DNA of 64,000 nucleotides from Xenoacremonium recifei. Taxonomy: Eukaryota > Ascomycota > Sordariomycetes > Hypocreales > Nectriaceae. The position numbers and the translations under genes are program-made. Of this stretch, positions 10,801 through 21,895 are shown in pieces; the first letter of the stretch is position 1; each line of letters opens with the position of its first letter. The notes beneath the pieces are model-generated. The model was not told where the DNA came from and did no database searches. It worked only from the letters and a program-made list of their open reading frames with translations. The stretch lies in the NCBI GenBank assembly GCA_012184525.1, contig WOFQ01000012.1, forward strand, positions 682,001 to 746,000. The letters run 5' to 3'.

Positions 10801-11794
10801 AAGGAAAATTAGTCGAAGCTCAAAAGACAGTAATTGCAACGCATGCTAGCACTTACCCAGCCGGGACATTCCCGAGACCCGTCTTGGTCTTCTCTTGCGT
10901 CCTGTAACGACCCAGACGCTCGCCGATGCGAAGCAATTGGGGCTCAACGTTCTCGGAGTAGACGACGCGCAGGTGCGGCCACACGGAGGTGTCAAGGAAC
11001 ACGTAGGTCTTGTTCCACGCCCAGTAAGCGGTTGGGAGGGCAGTCGTAGTCGTGAAGTCTGAGGCGACGTCATAGCCTTGGGCAACATACGGGTAGACAA
11101 AGTCGTAGGTCGGCACCACATACTCGTAGAAGACCTGGAGGGAGTTGGTCCTGGCGATCTCATAGTAGGGACCAACGGCCTCGCTAGCCTTGACCACGTA
11201 AGGTCCGACCGACTGCTCATATTGCGTCTGCGCCAGCTGTTGGGCCTTGGCGAGCTGAGGCTGGCCGCTCTTCTCCCAGTGCGTCCAGGCCTGCTCGCGA
11301 CCTCGTTCAACCCAGGGAGCTCCGTACTGAACGGCGTAGGCACGCGTAGGCGTCAGGACCTTGGAGTCGACGACTTCATAGTATGGCCGCGCGACCTCGA
11401 CGTACGGGCTGGCGTACTGCTCATAGTAGGGCCAGACGACGGGAGCTACAGCATTTTTAACTTGGAAGTACGGCTTGCAGATGTATGGCGCGTTTTCGTC
11501 GCAAGTTTCGAGCGAGTTTGGACATCGGAAGAGGACGGTCAAGATGGCGGCCCAGGTCGCCAGTCTAGCAGTAGTGAATGGTCAGCGAGAGAACAAAGAG
11601 CGAGCGAGCGAGTCAATGAGAATGCGGGCCGAGGACCAAACGCACCTGGCGACGAGGCCGAACATCCAGCTGAGGAAGCCCTGCTTCGGTTTCTCCATTC
11701 TCCTGCGGCCGATGGTCTGGCCGTTCAGTTTCCCATTGATGCCGTTGGCGTGTGTCGCGCCGTTCGCCTTGAGCGAGCCGTTGGAGTCGGCCAT
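7900..11794 (-). CDS. Large Ala/Ser-rich ER protein with signal anchor and C-terminal KDEL
   Basis: Spliced model: 11794-11646, 11564-10857, 10795-7900; 1250 aa. A hydrophobic stretch at residues 41-62 (LSWMFGLVAR then LATWAAILTVLF) is a signal anchor or late signal peptide, followed by Cys64, Cys71 and Cys79. A Tyr/Pro-rich segment with repeated PYYE-like motifs follows, then a helical charged region (about residues 360-600). A long Ala/Ser/Glu-rich section has loosely repeated blocks (IYGTPKPVHEQLFSSV and VYGQPTRIAWYEHVFSD). The last residues are QHLKDEL, a classical ER-retrieval signal. I infer an ER-lumen protein. Related fungal proteins are, as far as I recall, often annotated as 'transcription factor hoxa13', which this architecture contradicts. 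Biochemical role unknown. An in-frame ATG exists upstream at 11857; 11794 was chosen because the protein-like sequence starts there. Confidence 0.8.
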
Positions 11795-12023
11795 GGCGCA
11801 GCGCAGGCGACGCGGTGGTGGGCGGGCAGGTTCACGGATTGAGGCTTTCCAGAGCACTCGATTCGGCAGAGCAAGAGCAAGCTGAGCCCAGCAAAGTGAG
11901 GCGATTCAAAGCCAGAGGCGATGCGGAGGCTGTCGCAGCGGACAGATGGGCGGGAGGTTGCAAGACGGAGAGTTCACGATGGTGGAAGTCGCGGCGCCGG
12001 AGTTTTTTTGGCCTGGAGCTTGA

Positions 12024-12053
12024 GGCTGCTGCTGCTGCTGCTGTTGCTGCTGC
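12024..12053. repeat. Short CTG/CAG triplet repeat
   Basis: About nine CTG units with one TTG interruption, in the 5' leader or promoter side of the KDEL-protein gene. It would read as a poly-Gln run on the minus strand but lies in no supported gene. Confidence 0.8.
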
Positions 12054-12314
12054 AAGGGGCCTGGCCTGGGGGTTCCTTTCAGCAGGGGAGCAGTTCCTGC
12101 GACACGAAACGATACAGCGCTGACAGGGGGCAGGCCGTGCAACGACTTCGAAGAAGCTACCAGAAAACGGATGGGAAGATGAGGAGGAGGGAGAAGAGAC
12201 AAAGTAAGGTAATCGAGGGATTCTCTGGTGCAATACAATATCCTGCTGGCTGGCCTGGTGCCCTCATTGTCTCTCTTCCCCGCCAACTTTTAGCTACTAG
12301 CCGTTCACTCACTC

Positions 12315-12336
12315 ACGCACGCACGCACACACACAA
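12315..12336. repeat. ACGC/AC microsatellite
   Basis: Three ACGC units are followed by four AC units. It is a simple repeat between divergent genes. Confidence 0.7.
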
Positions 12337-13841
12337 AGCCAGCTAGGCCAGACACGGACGTCATCGAGCGCTGAACCAGCTTCAGGCTCCGTCAGTGTTT
12401 TGGAGTCGCGCCTCCAGGCCTCTCCCGCCGGCGCTGATCGCTGGCCTTCCAGTGGAAACCTGGCCAGAACTGAGGCACCGCGGGATAAGACGCGCCCGCG
12501 CTATTGGCTGCACCCTGCGCTGCGCTGCCTGCTAGGGGACAAATAACCAGATCGCGCCAGCTGAAGATGCGGGATGATGGGGCCTGGCGGATGAGACCAG
12601 CTGAGACTGATGACGGGTTTCAAGTCCGCCCCCAAGGAGAGCTTCAGCATCGTCTGGACTCTTCCGCAGCCCTGCCCCAACCGTGAGACGCTGCCGGTGA
12701 TCCGAGGCCGAGGGCAAGAAGAAACACAAACATCCAGACCGTGCCTTTGGTTCCCTGGAATGCGGGCAACCATCGCGGACCTTGCAGCAGCAGGTTGGAG
12801 TGCGCTGATCACGCTGCAGCACTGCAAATGCCATGTGATAGTAGCCTGGCCTTGCTATGACATCACCTACCAAACCGGTTGGTCTGGTGCAGGGTAGCTG
12901 GCCATTAAAAGTTGGGATGGATGAATGTTTTACCAAGGCAAAGCATGATGTGGCGTTTTCTTGGAAGGGTAGCCTTCGTGAAACAATCTAATGCAAGGGT
13001 TGCCATCAAACAGGTCTTTCGAGGTGATAGCAACAAGCATTCTTGACGTGCGTAAAGCTGCTAGACTTTGAATCATGGAATACTCAAACTTCAATGAGTA
13101 AAGTTCCTGAACATGCCGACTTCAGCGTAAATGTGAAGACACATGCAAGTATTCCCACTAGAAAATTACGGTATGGAATAGAATTCCCTCCAACCTTCAT
13201 GTCTCCAAATTTCTGCAGAGGCTTGTTTGTGCCTAGGTAGGTAGAAAATGATCCTTCATCAGACCTGTGATGCAGCAGCTCATGTGAGAGTCGGAGACGC
13301 TTCCACCCCAAGCCCGCCGGCGCCGGATCATCTAGTCCCTCCGCCTGCTGTTGTCCTACCTTACCTTACCTAAAGTACGCGCGCTTGTAGCGCCACGCGG
13401 CAGGTCACTTGCAGCTGCCAACCCAACGTGGGGGAAGGCACGGCCGGGCAGCGGCGACTTCGCCAACAATTTTGGCCGCTGTGCCTTATGTCATCTGGCG
13501 ACTTTGATCCCGTCGCATCGCGATTCCGCGAAGTCTCATTGCCTTTATCCAACGTGGAACTGTGCACCTAGCCGTCTGCGGCCTCACGCGTGCGTTGTCC
13601 TCGCCATCCTCGACCATATTCCACTTTCATCCTTACTGACTTCCGCCAGTTGTACAGTACCGACGTCCGGCCTTGCCGCGGCTCCTGCCACTGATTGTAC
13701 TGTGGCTTCTCCCTCGTGCCCGTCACTTTTCGCATGCGTCTGTCAACAATCACTTCTCAATAAGCCCCTCGAGGGCGCAGTCGACCTCGTTCTAGATCGC
13801 CGTCGTCTTTTATCAAATATTTTTCGACCATCGCATCCACC

Positions 13842-16800
13842 ATGGAAGATCCTGCCCCCTCCCTCACATTCAAGGGCCTGCATCGAACAGCGTCCCGATT
13901 CGATGACCCCCCCGTTGCCTCCCAATCTCAAGATGCGGCACCCGGCATTTGTCGAATATGTCGTGGCGAAGGAACACCAGATGAGCCTCTCTTTTACCCC
14001 TGCAAATGCAGCGGCAGTATCAAATACGTCCATCAAGAGTGTCTCATGGAATGGCTGTCACACTCTAAGAAGAAATACTGCGAGCTCTGCAAGACCCCTT
14101 TCCGCTTCACCAAGCTTTACGACCCGGATATGCCCAAGTCGCTACCGGTCCATGTCTTCGTCGGCCACATGGCCAAGTATCTTTTCCGCAACGTCTTGGT
14201 TTGGTTGCGCGCTGCTGTCGCCATCAGCGTTTGGGTTTTCGGGCTGCCCTATTTCATGAGATCGGCCTGGTCTTTCCTCTTCTGGGTCAGCGATGAAGGC
14301 CTCGGTTCTCGTTCCTTTGCATATATCGCGAGAAACTTAGGTGCCTCGACTGCGGATTTCGAGCTCGCCGCGGCGTTAGGTATCGACACGTGCCCCATCA
14401 CTCCGTTGCTGGAACCGACCACCACCCCAGCCGCCGCGGTAAATGCCTTCCTAGAGGCCGGCTTGACTAAGCGACAAGTTTCCGAACTGCTGCTCCGCAT
14501 CTTTCTTGGATCCATGGGCATATCCTCGAACCTTGATCGTCTCGATGAACCCTCAAGAGCAACAGAGAATGCATCCGTGGCGGCTGCGTCGGACTTGAAT
14601 TCAAGTCGAGCGCCGTCTCTTCTTGGCGACGTCCCGTTCCTTCAAAATCTGACCCGAAACTCGGTTGTGAACCGTTCGCTTATAGATGTTCTCGAAGGCC
14701 AAGTCATCACAGTTCTGGTCATAGTCTGCTTCATCCTTATTATTCTCGTTCGAGACTATGTTATTCAGCAACAACCCGAAATCAACATGCGAGCAGCTTT
14801 CGTAGCACCAGCGAATCAGATAGCGCAACAGGGCCAACTCATCATCCGGCATGAGGAGATCGAGAATCTGCGAGGTCCAGATGAATCCGACGATGAAACG
14901 CTGGAGGAAGAAACAGCCGAGGATCCAGACTTTGGTTTTGATGCGGCCCCTGATGAACAGGACCACGGACTTCGTCGGAGATACAGCGCTTATCAGGACC
15001 ATCCAGAAACCCAAGATGCATCTACCAGTACGGCTGCCGAACCGAGCTCTGAACAGACTGCAGAAAGCCAGACATCCTGGCAACAACCAGGTACGAGCGT
15101 GGGCGACTATTCGCGCATATATCGTCGAGCGAATGGCGACCCCAAAAGGATTCTGGAATTAATTGAAGAGGAGGGCCTGGAAGAGAGGCTTGCTTTCTGG
15201 GTCGAACGTACACGACGAAATAACCCGGATCGGGTCGCTGGAGCTTCGAACGTGGAATCGAACTTCGCTGTCGATCGCCCGGAGAGCTCTGGCTCGACAG
15301 CTGGAAGCTCAAGACTGGCCTACACCCCTAGCTCGAGCGACGAGTCCGCAGGCCCATCGGAAAGACCTGTGTCTTTCTCGCGGAAGGGAAAAGAACGGGA
15401 AGTGCTTTCGACGCCTCCCGACGAGGATGAGGAGAGGGATTCCTTGGGTCGCAGTCTCTCCCCTGGGCCATCAAGGCCTCGTGCCGTTTCTGATGGACCT
15501 CAACACCATGAATCCATTCGCGCTCTGGCCAACAACAGCTGGTCATTCTCGGCTCTGGGTTCTGATGTGAACGCCGGGGAGTCGGCTGGGGAGCCTAGCG
15601 CCCAGGTGACATTCAGAGGGGACTCATACGTTGATGCTGCCGTCGGACCTCAGCATGGACTGGCACCGCATCCCGCGGAGCCTCCTCAACCAGATCAAGA
15701 TGCAGTGGACCATAGCGGTCTGCCGGCTTTCGAAGAGATGGTTGATACTCGACAGCCTTCGCAAGCTCCTGGGCATCCCACTTCCGAGGACAATCCCGGA
15801 CAAGACGACCAAAACTTGGGGTTGGTGGACAGAGTAACGGACTTCATGTGGGGTGACCTGGAACACGCAGCTCCTGCGCAGCCTGCCAACAATGATCCTC
15901 ATGCCGCCGTGGATAATGACAACGATGATGGCTGGATCGATGTCGATGATATTGATGAAGGCGACGACAATGGACGCGACAATGCTGCGGTGAACAACCC
16001 GAACGAAGCCAACCCAGCTGGTTTGGATGCTGAAGCTATTGACGACATGGAGGACTTTGAAGGCATTATGGAACTCATCGGTATGCGAGGGCCTATCGCC
16101 GGTCTCTTCCAAAACGCGATTTTCTGCGCAGTCCTGGTTTCGATGACCATTCTCATTTGCATCTTTGTCCCCTACAATATAGGGCGCATCAGTCTCTGGA
16201 TCCTCGCCAACCCAGTACGCCTGGTCAAATTACTTTTCATCATGTCCAAGCTCCTGCAAGACGCTGCCGTGCTGTTTGCAGGCGCAACCTCTTGGGTCCT
16301 TTTGCACACCATCGAGATGCTCACAAGTTTCCTCGGGGGTCCTCTTCTCTCTTATCTGCTCTCAGCAAAGGCTGCCTCGCGGACGTTGTGGACAAGTGCT
16401 GGCTCTAGAGTCGTGGAGTATGCTTTCATGGACTTTCCAGTGTCGGCTTCCGAGATGCAAAACTTCTCGGCCATCAGTCATGACGCACTCATCACTGTCA
16501 AATCGTATGTCGGTTGTGTTTTCTCTGTTGTGGTTGGCGTGTTCTCCCTACTGTTTGGTGGATATCCAGCTGTGAAAGACCTATCTTTCCAAGATGTTTC
16601 TCTAGCAGGTCAAACTGCTTGGGAAACCCTCCGCCATTATTCAGCTCTGTTGTCGAACCCGAACTCTTGGGTTATTAACCTAAGTGAGTCCGAGATTTTT
16701 TCCGCTGTCGACCCAGAGCTGGCGTATTGGTCTGATATGGACCGTTTCTGGGCTATTCTTGCCGGCTACGCCACCTTGTTTACTATAGGAGCTCTGTACC

Positions 16801-18911
16801 TGAAGCGTGGCAGCCCCTTCTCGAGGGGCAACTTCATGCAAGCTTGGGAAGCCGGCATCATTGATACGCTGCACCAGGCCAGCGGCATCATGAAAGTCAT
16901 CATGATCATCAGCATTGAGATGTTGATATTCCCCCTCTACTGTGGCCTTCTTCTTGATGGCGCTCTGCTACCCCTTTTCGAGAATGCCACATTCAAATCT
17001 CGCGTTCTTTTCACCTACAACTACCCCATAACGTCGGTTTTTGTACATTGGTTCGTGGGCACGGGATACATGTTCCACTTTGCGCTCTTCGTCTCTATGT
17101 GTCGCAAGATAATGCGACAGGGTGTACTATGTATGTTGGCACCTTTTCCAGATCTAATAATGGTAGCTAACAATGAAGCAGATTTTATTCGAGATCCTGA
17201 TGATCCCGAGTTCCATCCGGTCCGGGACGTACTGGAAAAGAACCTGACTACTCAACTGAGAAAGATCCTGTTTTCGGCCTTCGTTTATGGAGCTCTTGTC
17301 ATTGTCTGCCTTGGCGGCGTTGTCTGGGGTCTTGCTTACGGCGTACCGGATGTCCTGCCCATCCACTACTCATCCAACGAGCCGGTATTGGAGTTCCCTG
17401 TGGATCTTCTGTTCTACAACTTTCTCATGCCTCTGGCTGTCAGCTTCTTCAAGCCTGGCGATGGCCTACACGCCATGTACACCTGGTGGTTCCGCACTTG
17501 TGCCAGCGCCCTGCGCCTTACGTTCTTTCTCTTCGGCGAGCGACGGATTCGTGAGGAGGGCACGCTTCTGCTTGCTGCAGACTCACCATTCCGCGATCGA
17601 CCTTGGTACGAGAGGCTTTTCCTCACGTTAGAGAAGAGGCCAGAACGACCCCGATATCAGGTCGTTCCTGTGACATGGTACAACTTGGGGCAACAAAGGG
17701 AGGTTGCGGACGATCCTGAACTCGTCAAGAAGTCTCTCACAAAATCCCACCAATTCGTGAAGAGCGGCCGTTTTGTCCGTGCGCCAGCCTCGGACAGGAT
17801 CCGGATTCCAAAGGGCAGGAAAGTCTTTCTCGACGTGTCCGAGACAGACAGGCGTTTAGACGGGCAATCAGACTCTGATCTGTACGCTACCGACCAGTAC
17901 CAGATGGTCTACATCCCGCCAAATTTCCGGATGCGAGTTTTTCTCTTCATCCTGTTCATCTGGGTCTTTGCCGCCGTCACAGGTGTCGGCTTCACGATTG
18001 TTCCCCTTGTCTTCGGGCGTAGGATGTTTCAATCCCTCATCCCGGAGCACATCAGGACCAACGACATTTATGCCTTCAGCATTGGGGTATATGTACTCGG
18101 CTCCTTGGCGTATCTCGTCTATCACATCCGGCCTGTGCTAACGAAGGCACGGCAGTGGGCCGCCGCGGTCCAGCACTCGATTTCTGACGGCAGCGCGGGC
18201 CGACAGGTTCGTGAGGCTGTCGCCCTGAGCCTCAATTTTGTATACGCTTACTTCTTTCTGTTGGTCGTGTTGCCACTTCTAGTCGCCATATTGATGGAGT
18301 TGTATGTAACAATTCCGCTACACACCTGCATGTACCCTCCCACTACACCATCTACACAAGAATCACAAGCCGATAGCCCTGAGGCGAGCCGGCATACGGT
18401 ACGGGTCATCCAAGCCTGGACGCTTGGGTTGCTTTATTTGAAGCTGGGTGCTAAAGCGGTCACGACGCTATTCCCTGAGACACGTCTGGCCGTGGCTGTG
18501 CGAACGGTTCTCCGCCGGGGTTGGCTATATCCCGATGTCAATGTGCTCACGCGGGCGTTTGTCGTCCCGGGGCTGGCCTTGTCGACACTCGCCATCTTCG
18601 GCCCTCCTGTCATCACCAATCTCCTCATCCGGTATGGAATGTTTTCTGGAGCTTCGGTTGGGATGGCCGAGGCTGCAAAGGCAGCCCATCTTGCTATCAT
18701 CTACCGAAGGTCGTATCCAGTGGTGGCCTTGGTGGCTCTGATCGTGAGGAACACCATTGGGTTGGTGCGAGTCTTCAGTGGCTGGACGGCCCGTATTCGG
18801 GATGAGGCCTACCTGATCGGTGAAAGGCTGCACAACTTTGGGGCTGCCGCGACAGGAGCCAGGAGAGGGGCAGCAGGAGGCGCGTGGAGAGCCGGAGGAG
18901 CGCGTCTCTAG
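13842..18911 (+). CDS. ssm4: Doa10/Ssm4-type ER membrane RING-CH E3 ubiquitin ligase
   Basis: Spliced model: 13842-17130, 17182-18911; 1672 aa. The N-terminus is a RING-CH (RINGv) domain with Cys37, Cys40, Cys54, Cys56, His64, Cys67, Cys80 and Cys83. A dozen or more membrane spans follow, with an acidic low-complexity segment (about residues 330-720) between the first spans and the rest. The conserved block around GVLYFIRDPDDPEFHP is restored only when the 51-nt intron at 17131-17181 is removed. That intron keeps frame and has no stop, so it is easily missed. Family members ubiquitinate misfolded membrane and soluble proteins in ER-associated degradation and regulate sterol enzymes. The start codon has a good context (CCACCATGG). 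Confidence 0.96.
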   Translation: MEDPAPSLTFKGLHRTASRFDDPPVASQSQDAAPGICRICRGEGTPDEPLFYPCKCSGSIKYVHQECLMEWLSHSKKKYCELCKTPFRFTKLYDPDMPKSLPVHVFVGHMAKYLFRNVLVWLRAAVAISVWVFGLPYFMRSAWSFLFWVSDEGLGSRSFAYIARNLGASTADFELAAALGIDTCPITPLLEPTTTPAAAVNAFLEAGLTKRQVSELLLRIFLGSMGISSNLDRLDEPSRATENASVAAASDLNSSRAPSLLGDVPFLQNLTRNSVVNRSLIDVLEGQVITVLVIVCFILIILVRDYVIQQQPEINMRAAFVAPANQIAQQGQLIIRHEEIENLRGPDESDDETLEEETAEDPDFGFDAAPDEQDHGLRRRYSAYQDHPETQDASTSTAAEPSSEQTAESQTSWQQPGTSVGDYSRIYRRANGDPKRILELIEEEGLEERLAFWVERTRRNNPDRVAGASNVESNFAVDRPESSGSTAGSSRLAYTPSSSDESAGPSERPVSFSRKGKEREVLSTPPDEDEERDSLGRSLSPGPSRPRAVSDGPQHHESIRALANNSWSFSALGSDVNAGESAGEPSAQVTFRGDSYVDAAVGPQHGLAPHPAEPPQPDQDAVDHSGLPAFEEMVDTRQPSQAPGHPTSEDNPGQDDQNLGLVDRVTDFMWGDLEHAAPAQPANNDPHAAVDNDNDDGWIDVDDIDEGDDNGRDNAAVNNPNEANPAGLDAEAIDDMEDFEGIMELIGMRGPIAGLFQNAIFCAVLVSMTILICIFVPYNIGRISLWILANPVRLVKLLFIMSKLLQDAAVLFAGATSWVLLHTIEMLTSFLGGPLLSYLLSAKAASRTLWTSAGSRVVEYAFMDFPVSASEMQNFSAISHDALITVKSYVGCVFSVVVGVFSLLFGGYPAVKDLSFQDVSLAGQTAWETLRHYSALLSNPNSWVINLSESEIFSAVDPELAYWSDMDRFWAILAGYATLFTIGALYLKRGSPFSRGNFMQAWEAGIIDTLHQASGIMKVIMIISIEMLIFPLYCGLLLDGALLPLFENATFKSRVLFTYNYPITSVFVHWFVGTGYMFHFALFVSMCRKIMRQGVLCMLAPFPDLIMVANNEADFIRDPDDPEFHPVRDVLEKNLTTQLRKILFSAFVYGALVIVCLGGVVWGLAYGVPDVLPIHYSSNEPVLEFPVDLLFYNFLMPLAVSFFKPGDGLHAMYTWWFRTCASALRLTFFLFGERRIREEGTLLLAADSPFRDRPWYERLFLTLEKRPERPRYQVVPVTWYNLGQQREVADDPELVKKSLTKSHQFVKSGRFVRAPASDRIRIPKGRKVFLDVSETDRRLDGQSDSDLYATDQYQMVYIPPNFRMRVFLFILFIWVFAAVTGVGFTIVPLVFGRRMFQSLIPEHIRTNDIYAFSIGVYVLGSLAYLVYHIRPVLTKARQWAAAVQHSISDGSAGRQVREAVALSLNFVYAYFFLLVVLPLLVAILMELYVTIPLHTCMYPPTTPSTQESQADSPEASRHTVRVIQAWTLGLLYLKLGAKAVTTLFPETRLAVAVRTVLRRGWLYPDVNVLTRAFVVPGLALSTLAIFGPPVITNLLIRYGMFSGASVGMAEAAKAAHLAIIYRRSYPVVALVALIVRNTIGLVRVFSGWTARIRDEAYLIGERLHNFGAAATGARRGAAGGAWRAGGARL

Positions 18912-20058
18912 GTAGCAAGGGCTAACGAAGGTGAAGTCGATGACTTGGATGAAATCATGACCAGTGAAGGAATAGAAACCACTCGGTACAAATACGAGCC
19001 TTACCTAGATAGCTGATTACAGAATAATGTACTTCTAATTATGAGTTCAAAGAAGGGCCGGTCTGTTTTGAGGCGGCCAAATGTTTAGTTCAATGAGATG
19101 CAAACACAGTGGGTTCTCTTTGACGGAGAACAAGACAAGGCATCTTGCATAAAGCACATGGCCATGACTCACAGTCACAGCGTTCCCACAGAGTTCCCGC
19201 AGAGTTCCCGCACCCGCAGCCAGGGCCCCCTGTTCCGTGAATTCCCCTGCATTGCATGATGAAGAATCCCAGCATTGTCGGACCCCTGAGATGAGACAAG
19301 CACGTGACGCCAGCGCAAACCGCAATCAGCCAATCAGCTAAGTTTTATGGGGCGCGCTCCTTGTTCCATCTGTTGCCCATGGCTGCCACCCGGAGACACA
19401 GGCTATGCCGGAAGTAGACTAGCGCGAGCTGCCACCTCAAGGAGAATGTGGGCAGGGAAGGAACCAGGCCTGGAGAGTGGGAAGGCGCAGGGCGGCGCCG
19501 CATCAACACCCATCACGGGCCAAAACACCAGCCTGACCTCATACTAACAACTAACAACAGCAACATCTTCCCCCCCCGCGCTGCGGCCTCGCGACTCTCG
19601 ACTCCGGCTCAACGCCCCGTCGACGAACAGGTAAGAGGGAAGATCAGGTAAGTCCGGCTGCGACCATCGACACGGCGCAGCCAGCCAGCCAGCGCCCGAG
19701 AAGCCACTTTGCGCTGCCAGACGGGACTTTCCGCGGGACTCCGAGGCCTGCGTATCGGTGAGTGGGCGACACCATCTTGCGGTCGAGAGCAGGAGGGAGG
19801 CAGGAAACTGACTGTGGTTTTGGTACAGCGTCTGCAACGCCCCCTCAATCATCCGAGAGCCATCGATATTCGCTCTTTCCGCTCATTCACCGACCCTTTT
19901 CTTCTGTTTCGCTTTCCTTTGTCGCCACTTCGCTCTGAGAGCCACCGCGCAGTCTCGGCTCTCCCATCGATACCAGACCTCCCTTCGACCGCGAACAACA
20001 CCCATGCGACTCCGATCGACATCAAACGCCCCCTAACCGCAGCATAATATCTTCGACC
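18912..20058 (+). promoter_or_regulatory. Promoter and leader of nudE
   Basis: The stretch separates ssm4 from nudE. The right half is C-rich and pyrimidine-rich, as expected for a leader. A 5' UTR intron is possible at 19631-19828 (listed separately). Open frames here overlap no known protein. Confidence 0.45.
19631..19828 (+). other. Candidate 5' UTR intron of nudE
   Basis: A GTAAGA donor (an alternative GTAAGT lies at 19648) and a TTTGGTACAG acceptor enclose 198 nt upstream of the start codon. This is inferred from splice signals only. Confidence 0.3.
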
Positions 20059-21895
20059 ATGGCAGAACTTCCGTCGTCGCCGCCCAGCTTCGATGCGGGC
20101 TCCGCCGAAGACGCCCTGACCTGGTACAAGGCGCAATACGAGCAGCTCGAGGCCGAGCTCGCCGAATTCAGAGAATCCAGCAGAGAATTGGAACAAGAGC
20201 TTGAGAAGGATATCGAACGCGCAGAGAAGCAGGAGACTATTCTGCGCGAAAAGGCCGAGGTCTTGGGTTTCGAGGTGGAAGAGTGGAAGGTATGTTGTCC
20301 GATCTGAACAGCTATCTCCCAGCAGTTGGCGGAACAGAGGAGACTGACAGTCCGTATAGAGAAAGTACAAGGAGTCCAAGAACGAGGCCAGCACCGCCCA
20401 GAGCGCCCTCGAGAAGGAGATCACCACCCTTCGAGACACAAGTCGCACCCTACAGCTGAAGCTTCGCGATATCGAGGTCGCCAACGATGACTTTGAGCGA
20501 CAGGCGCGCAACACGACGTCCTCGCTCGAGGACATGGAGTCCAAGTACAACCAGGCCATCGAGCGAGCCGTGCTGATGGAGGAGGAGATCAAGATGGGCG
20601 AGCAGGAGCGAGAGCAGCTGCGCATTGAGTCGCAACGTCTACGCGTGGAGCTTGGCGACCTCAAGATCGAGGCCGAACTGTTACAGGACAAGGTCACCAA
20701 GTACGAGTCGCGCCATCTGTCGACCATTTCGACCGATCTCTCGGTGCTTGGGTCGCCCACCTTCGATAAGAACCTCGACGCCTCTCCCGGTTCGACCGCC
20801 AGCTCGCCACTTATCACCACGCCTCCAGATTCCAAGTCGCTGGCTGGTGATGAGCCACCGCTTTCCCTCTCCGAGATGCGCGATCCTCCTTCGCCTCCCA
20901 TGTCCGACGCCTCGGCACCTCTGCCAAAGCCCTCGTCGACCAAGACGCCGGCGCCAGGGCTTTCGCGCAAGTCTCGTCTCCCCTCGGCCGACAACAGCAC
21001 CACCCCGAAGCCAAGGGCCAAGCCCATTACAGCCCCAGCCAAGCGGGCGCCTGGCAGCCGTATCTCGACCGGCGGTACCCTTCGAACCCCCGCGAACCGA
21101 GCCACAGGTCCTCGCTCCGCCTCCCACAAGATTCCCGCGTCGAACTCTCTCACCCACATCCGAACTCTCACAGCTCAAATGCAGCGGCTCGAGGCCCGTG
21201 TGCAGTCTGTCAGGTCCAAACTACCTGGGCCAACTCGGACACCTCCGCGTGCTTCTCCTCGATCCTCGTTCCATTCAAGCACCAACGTGCCTGCGACGGT
21301 TACGATCCGGTCTCGCAAGCGCACTGTGGGCTCTACAGCTGGGTCTTCCGTGGCTGGCGATGAGAGCACCCCGACCAACTACCCCACGACTGTCTCCAAA
21401 CCCAGCCATGTGCCCCGACTCAGCACCTCTGGGGTCAGTCGACTCTCCTTTGGACCTCTACCGAACCGGGGTCCCGACTCGGAGATGAGCCGTCCCAGTT
21501 CGCGAGCTAGCATCTCCTCTTACGCTCGACCCTCGTCCCGAACCGACATGATACCTCCCCCGCGACCAATGTCACGGACTTCTCTGTCAGGCGCAAGGAC
21601 GCCTATGGGCCGCCCCCGATCTTCCATGGGAGGATCTATTCACGGACACTCGGCCAGCATCAGCCAGCTAGATCTCGAGGAGGAAGACGAAGGTGAATTC
21701 CGAACGCCGAGCCGGCGAGGAACATACTCCAAGCTAGAGATGGAGAGCAGTGTCAGCGGGATCCCAGTTCCTGGAAGCGGCATCCCCATGCCATCTGGTC
21801 GGCGACAAAGCGGTGGCAGGAGGACCAGCAACGGCCCCCACAGAGCAAGCATCTCGAACATGAGGAAACTGGCCGACCTTGGGGAGACCTATTAG
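20059..21895 (+). CDS. nudE: NudE/Ndel1-type nuclear distribution protein
   Basis: Spliced model: 20059-20289, 20360-21895; 588 aa. Residues about 15-195 form a long heptad-rich coiled coil starting at DALTWYKAQYEQLEAELAEF, which matches the conserved N-terminus of NudE/RO11/Ndel1. The rest is a Ser/Pro/Arg-rich disordered tail with a conserved C-terminal part (SLTHIRTLTAQMQRLEARVQ). Family members bind Lis1/NudF and cytoplasmic dynein and act in nuclear migration along microtubules. The ATG sits in a good context (CGACCATGG). The intron position inside the coiled coil is supported by phase 0 and uninterrupted helix. Confidence 0.94.

Larger units (their letters stand above)
11795..13841. promoter_or_regulatory. 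Divergent 2 kb intergenic region of the KDEL protein and ssm4
   Basis: Both flanking genes start here, so two promoters and leaders are expected. It contains a CTG triplet run and a CA-rich repeat (listed separately). The last 300 bp before ssm4 are pyrimidine-rich, as in many fungal leaders. Short open frames look like noise. Confidence 0.5.

Noticed and set aside
19849..21171. 440-codon minus-strand frame opposite nudE and its leader
   Set aside because: Ser/Arg-rich composition mirrors the nudE sense strand; no domain, and it overlaps a conserved gene.
20625..21488. 287-codon plus-strand frame overlapping nudE
   Set aside because: Pro/Arg/Ser-rich frame-shifted shadow of the nudE tail.
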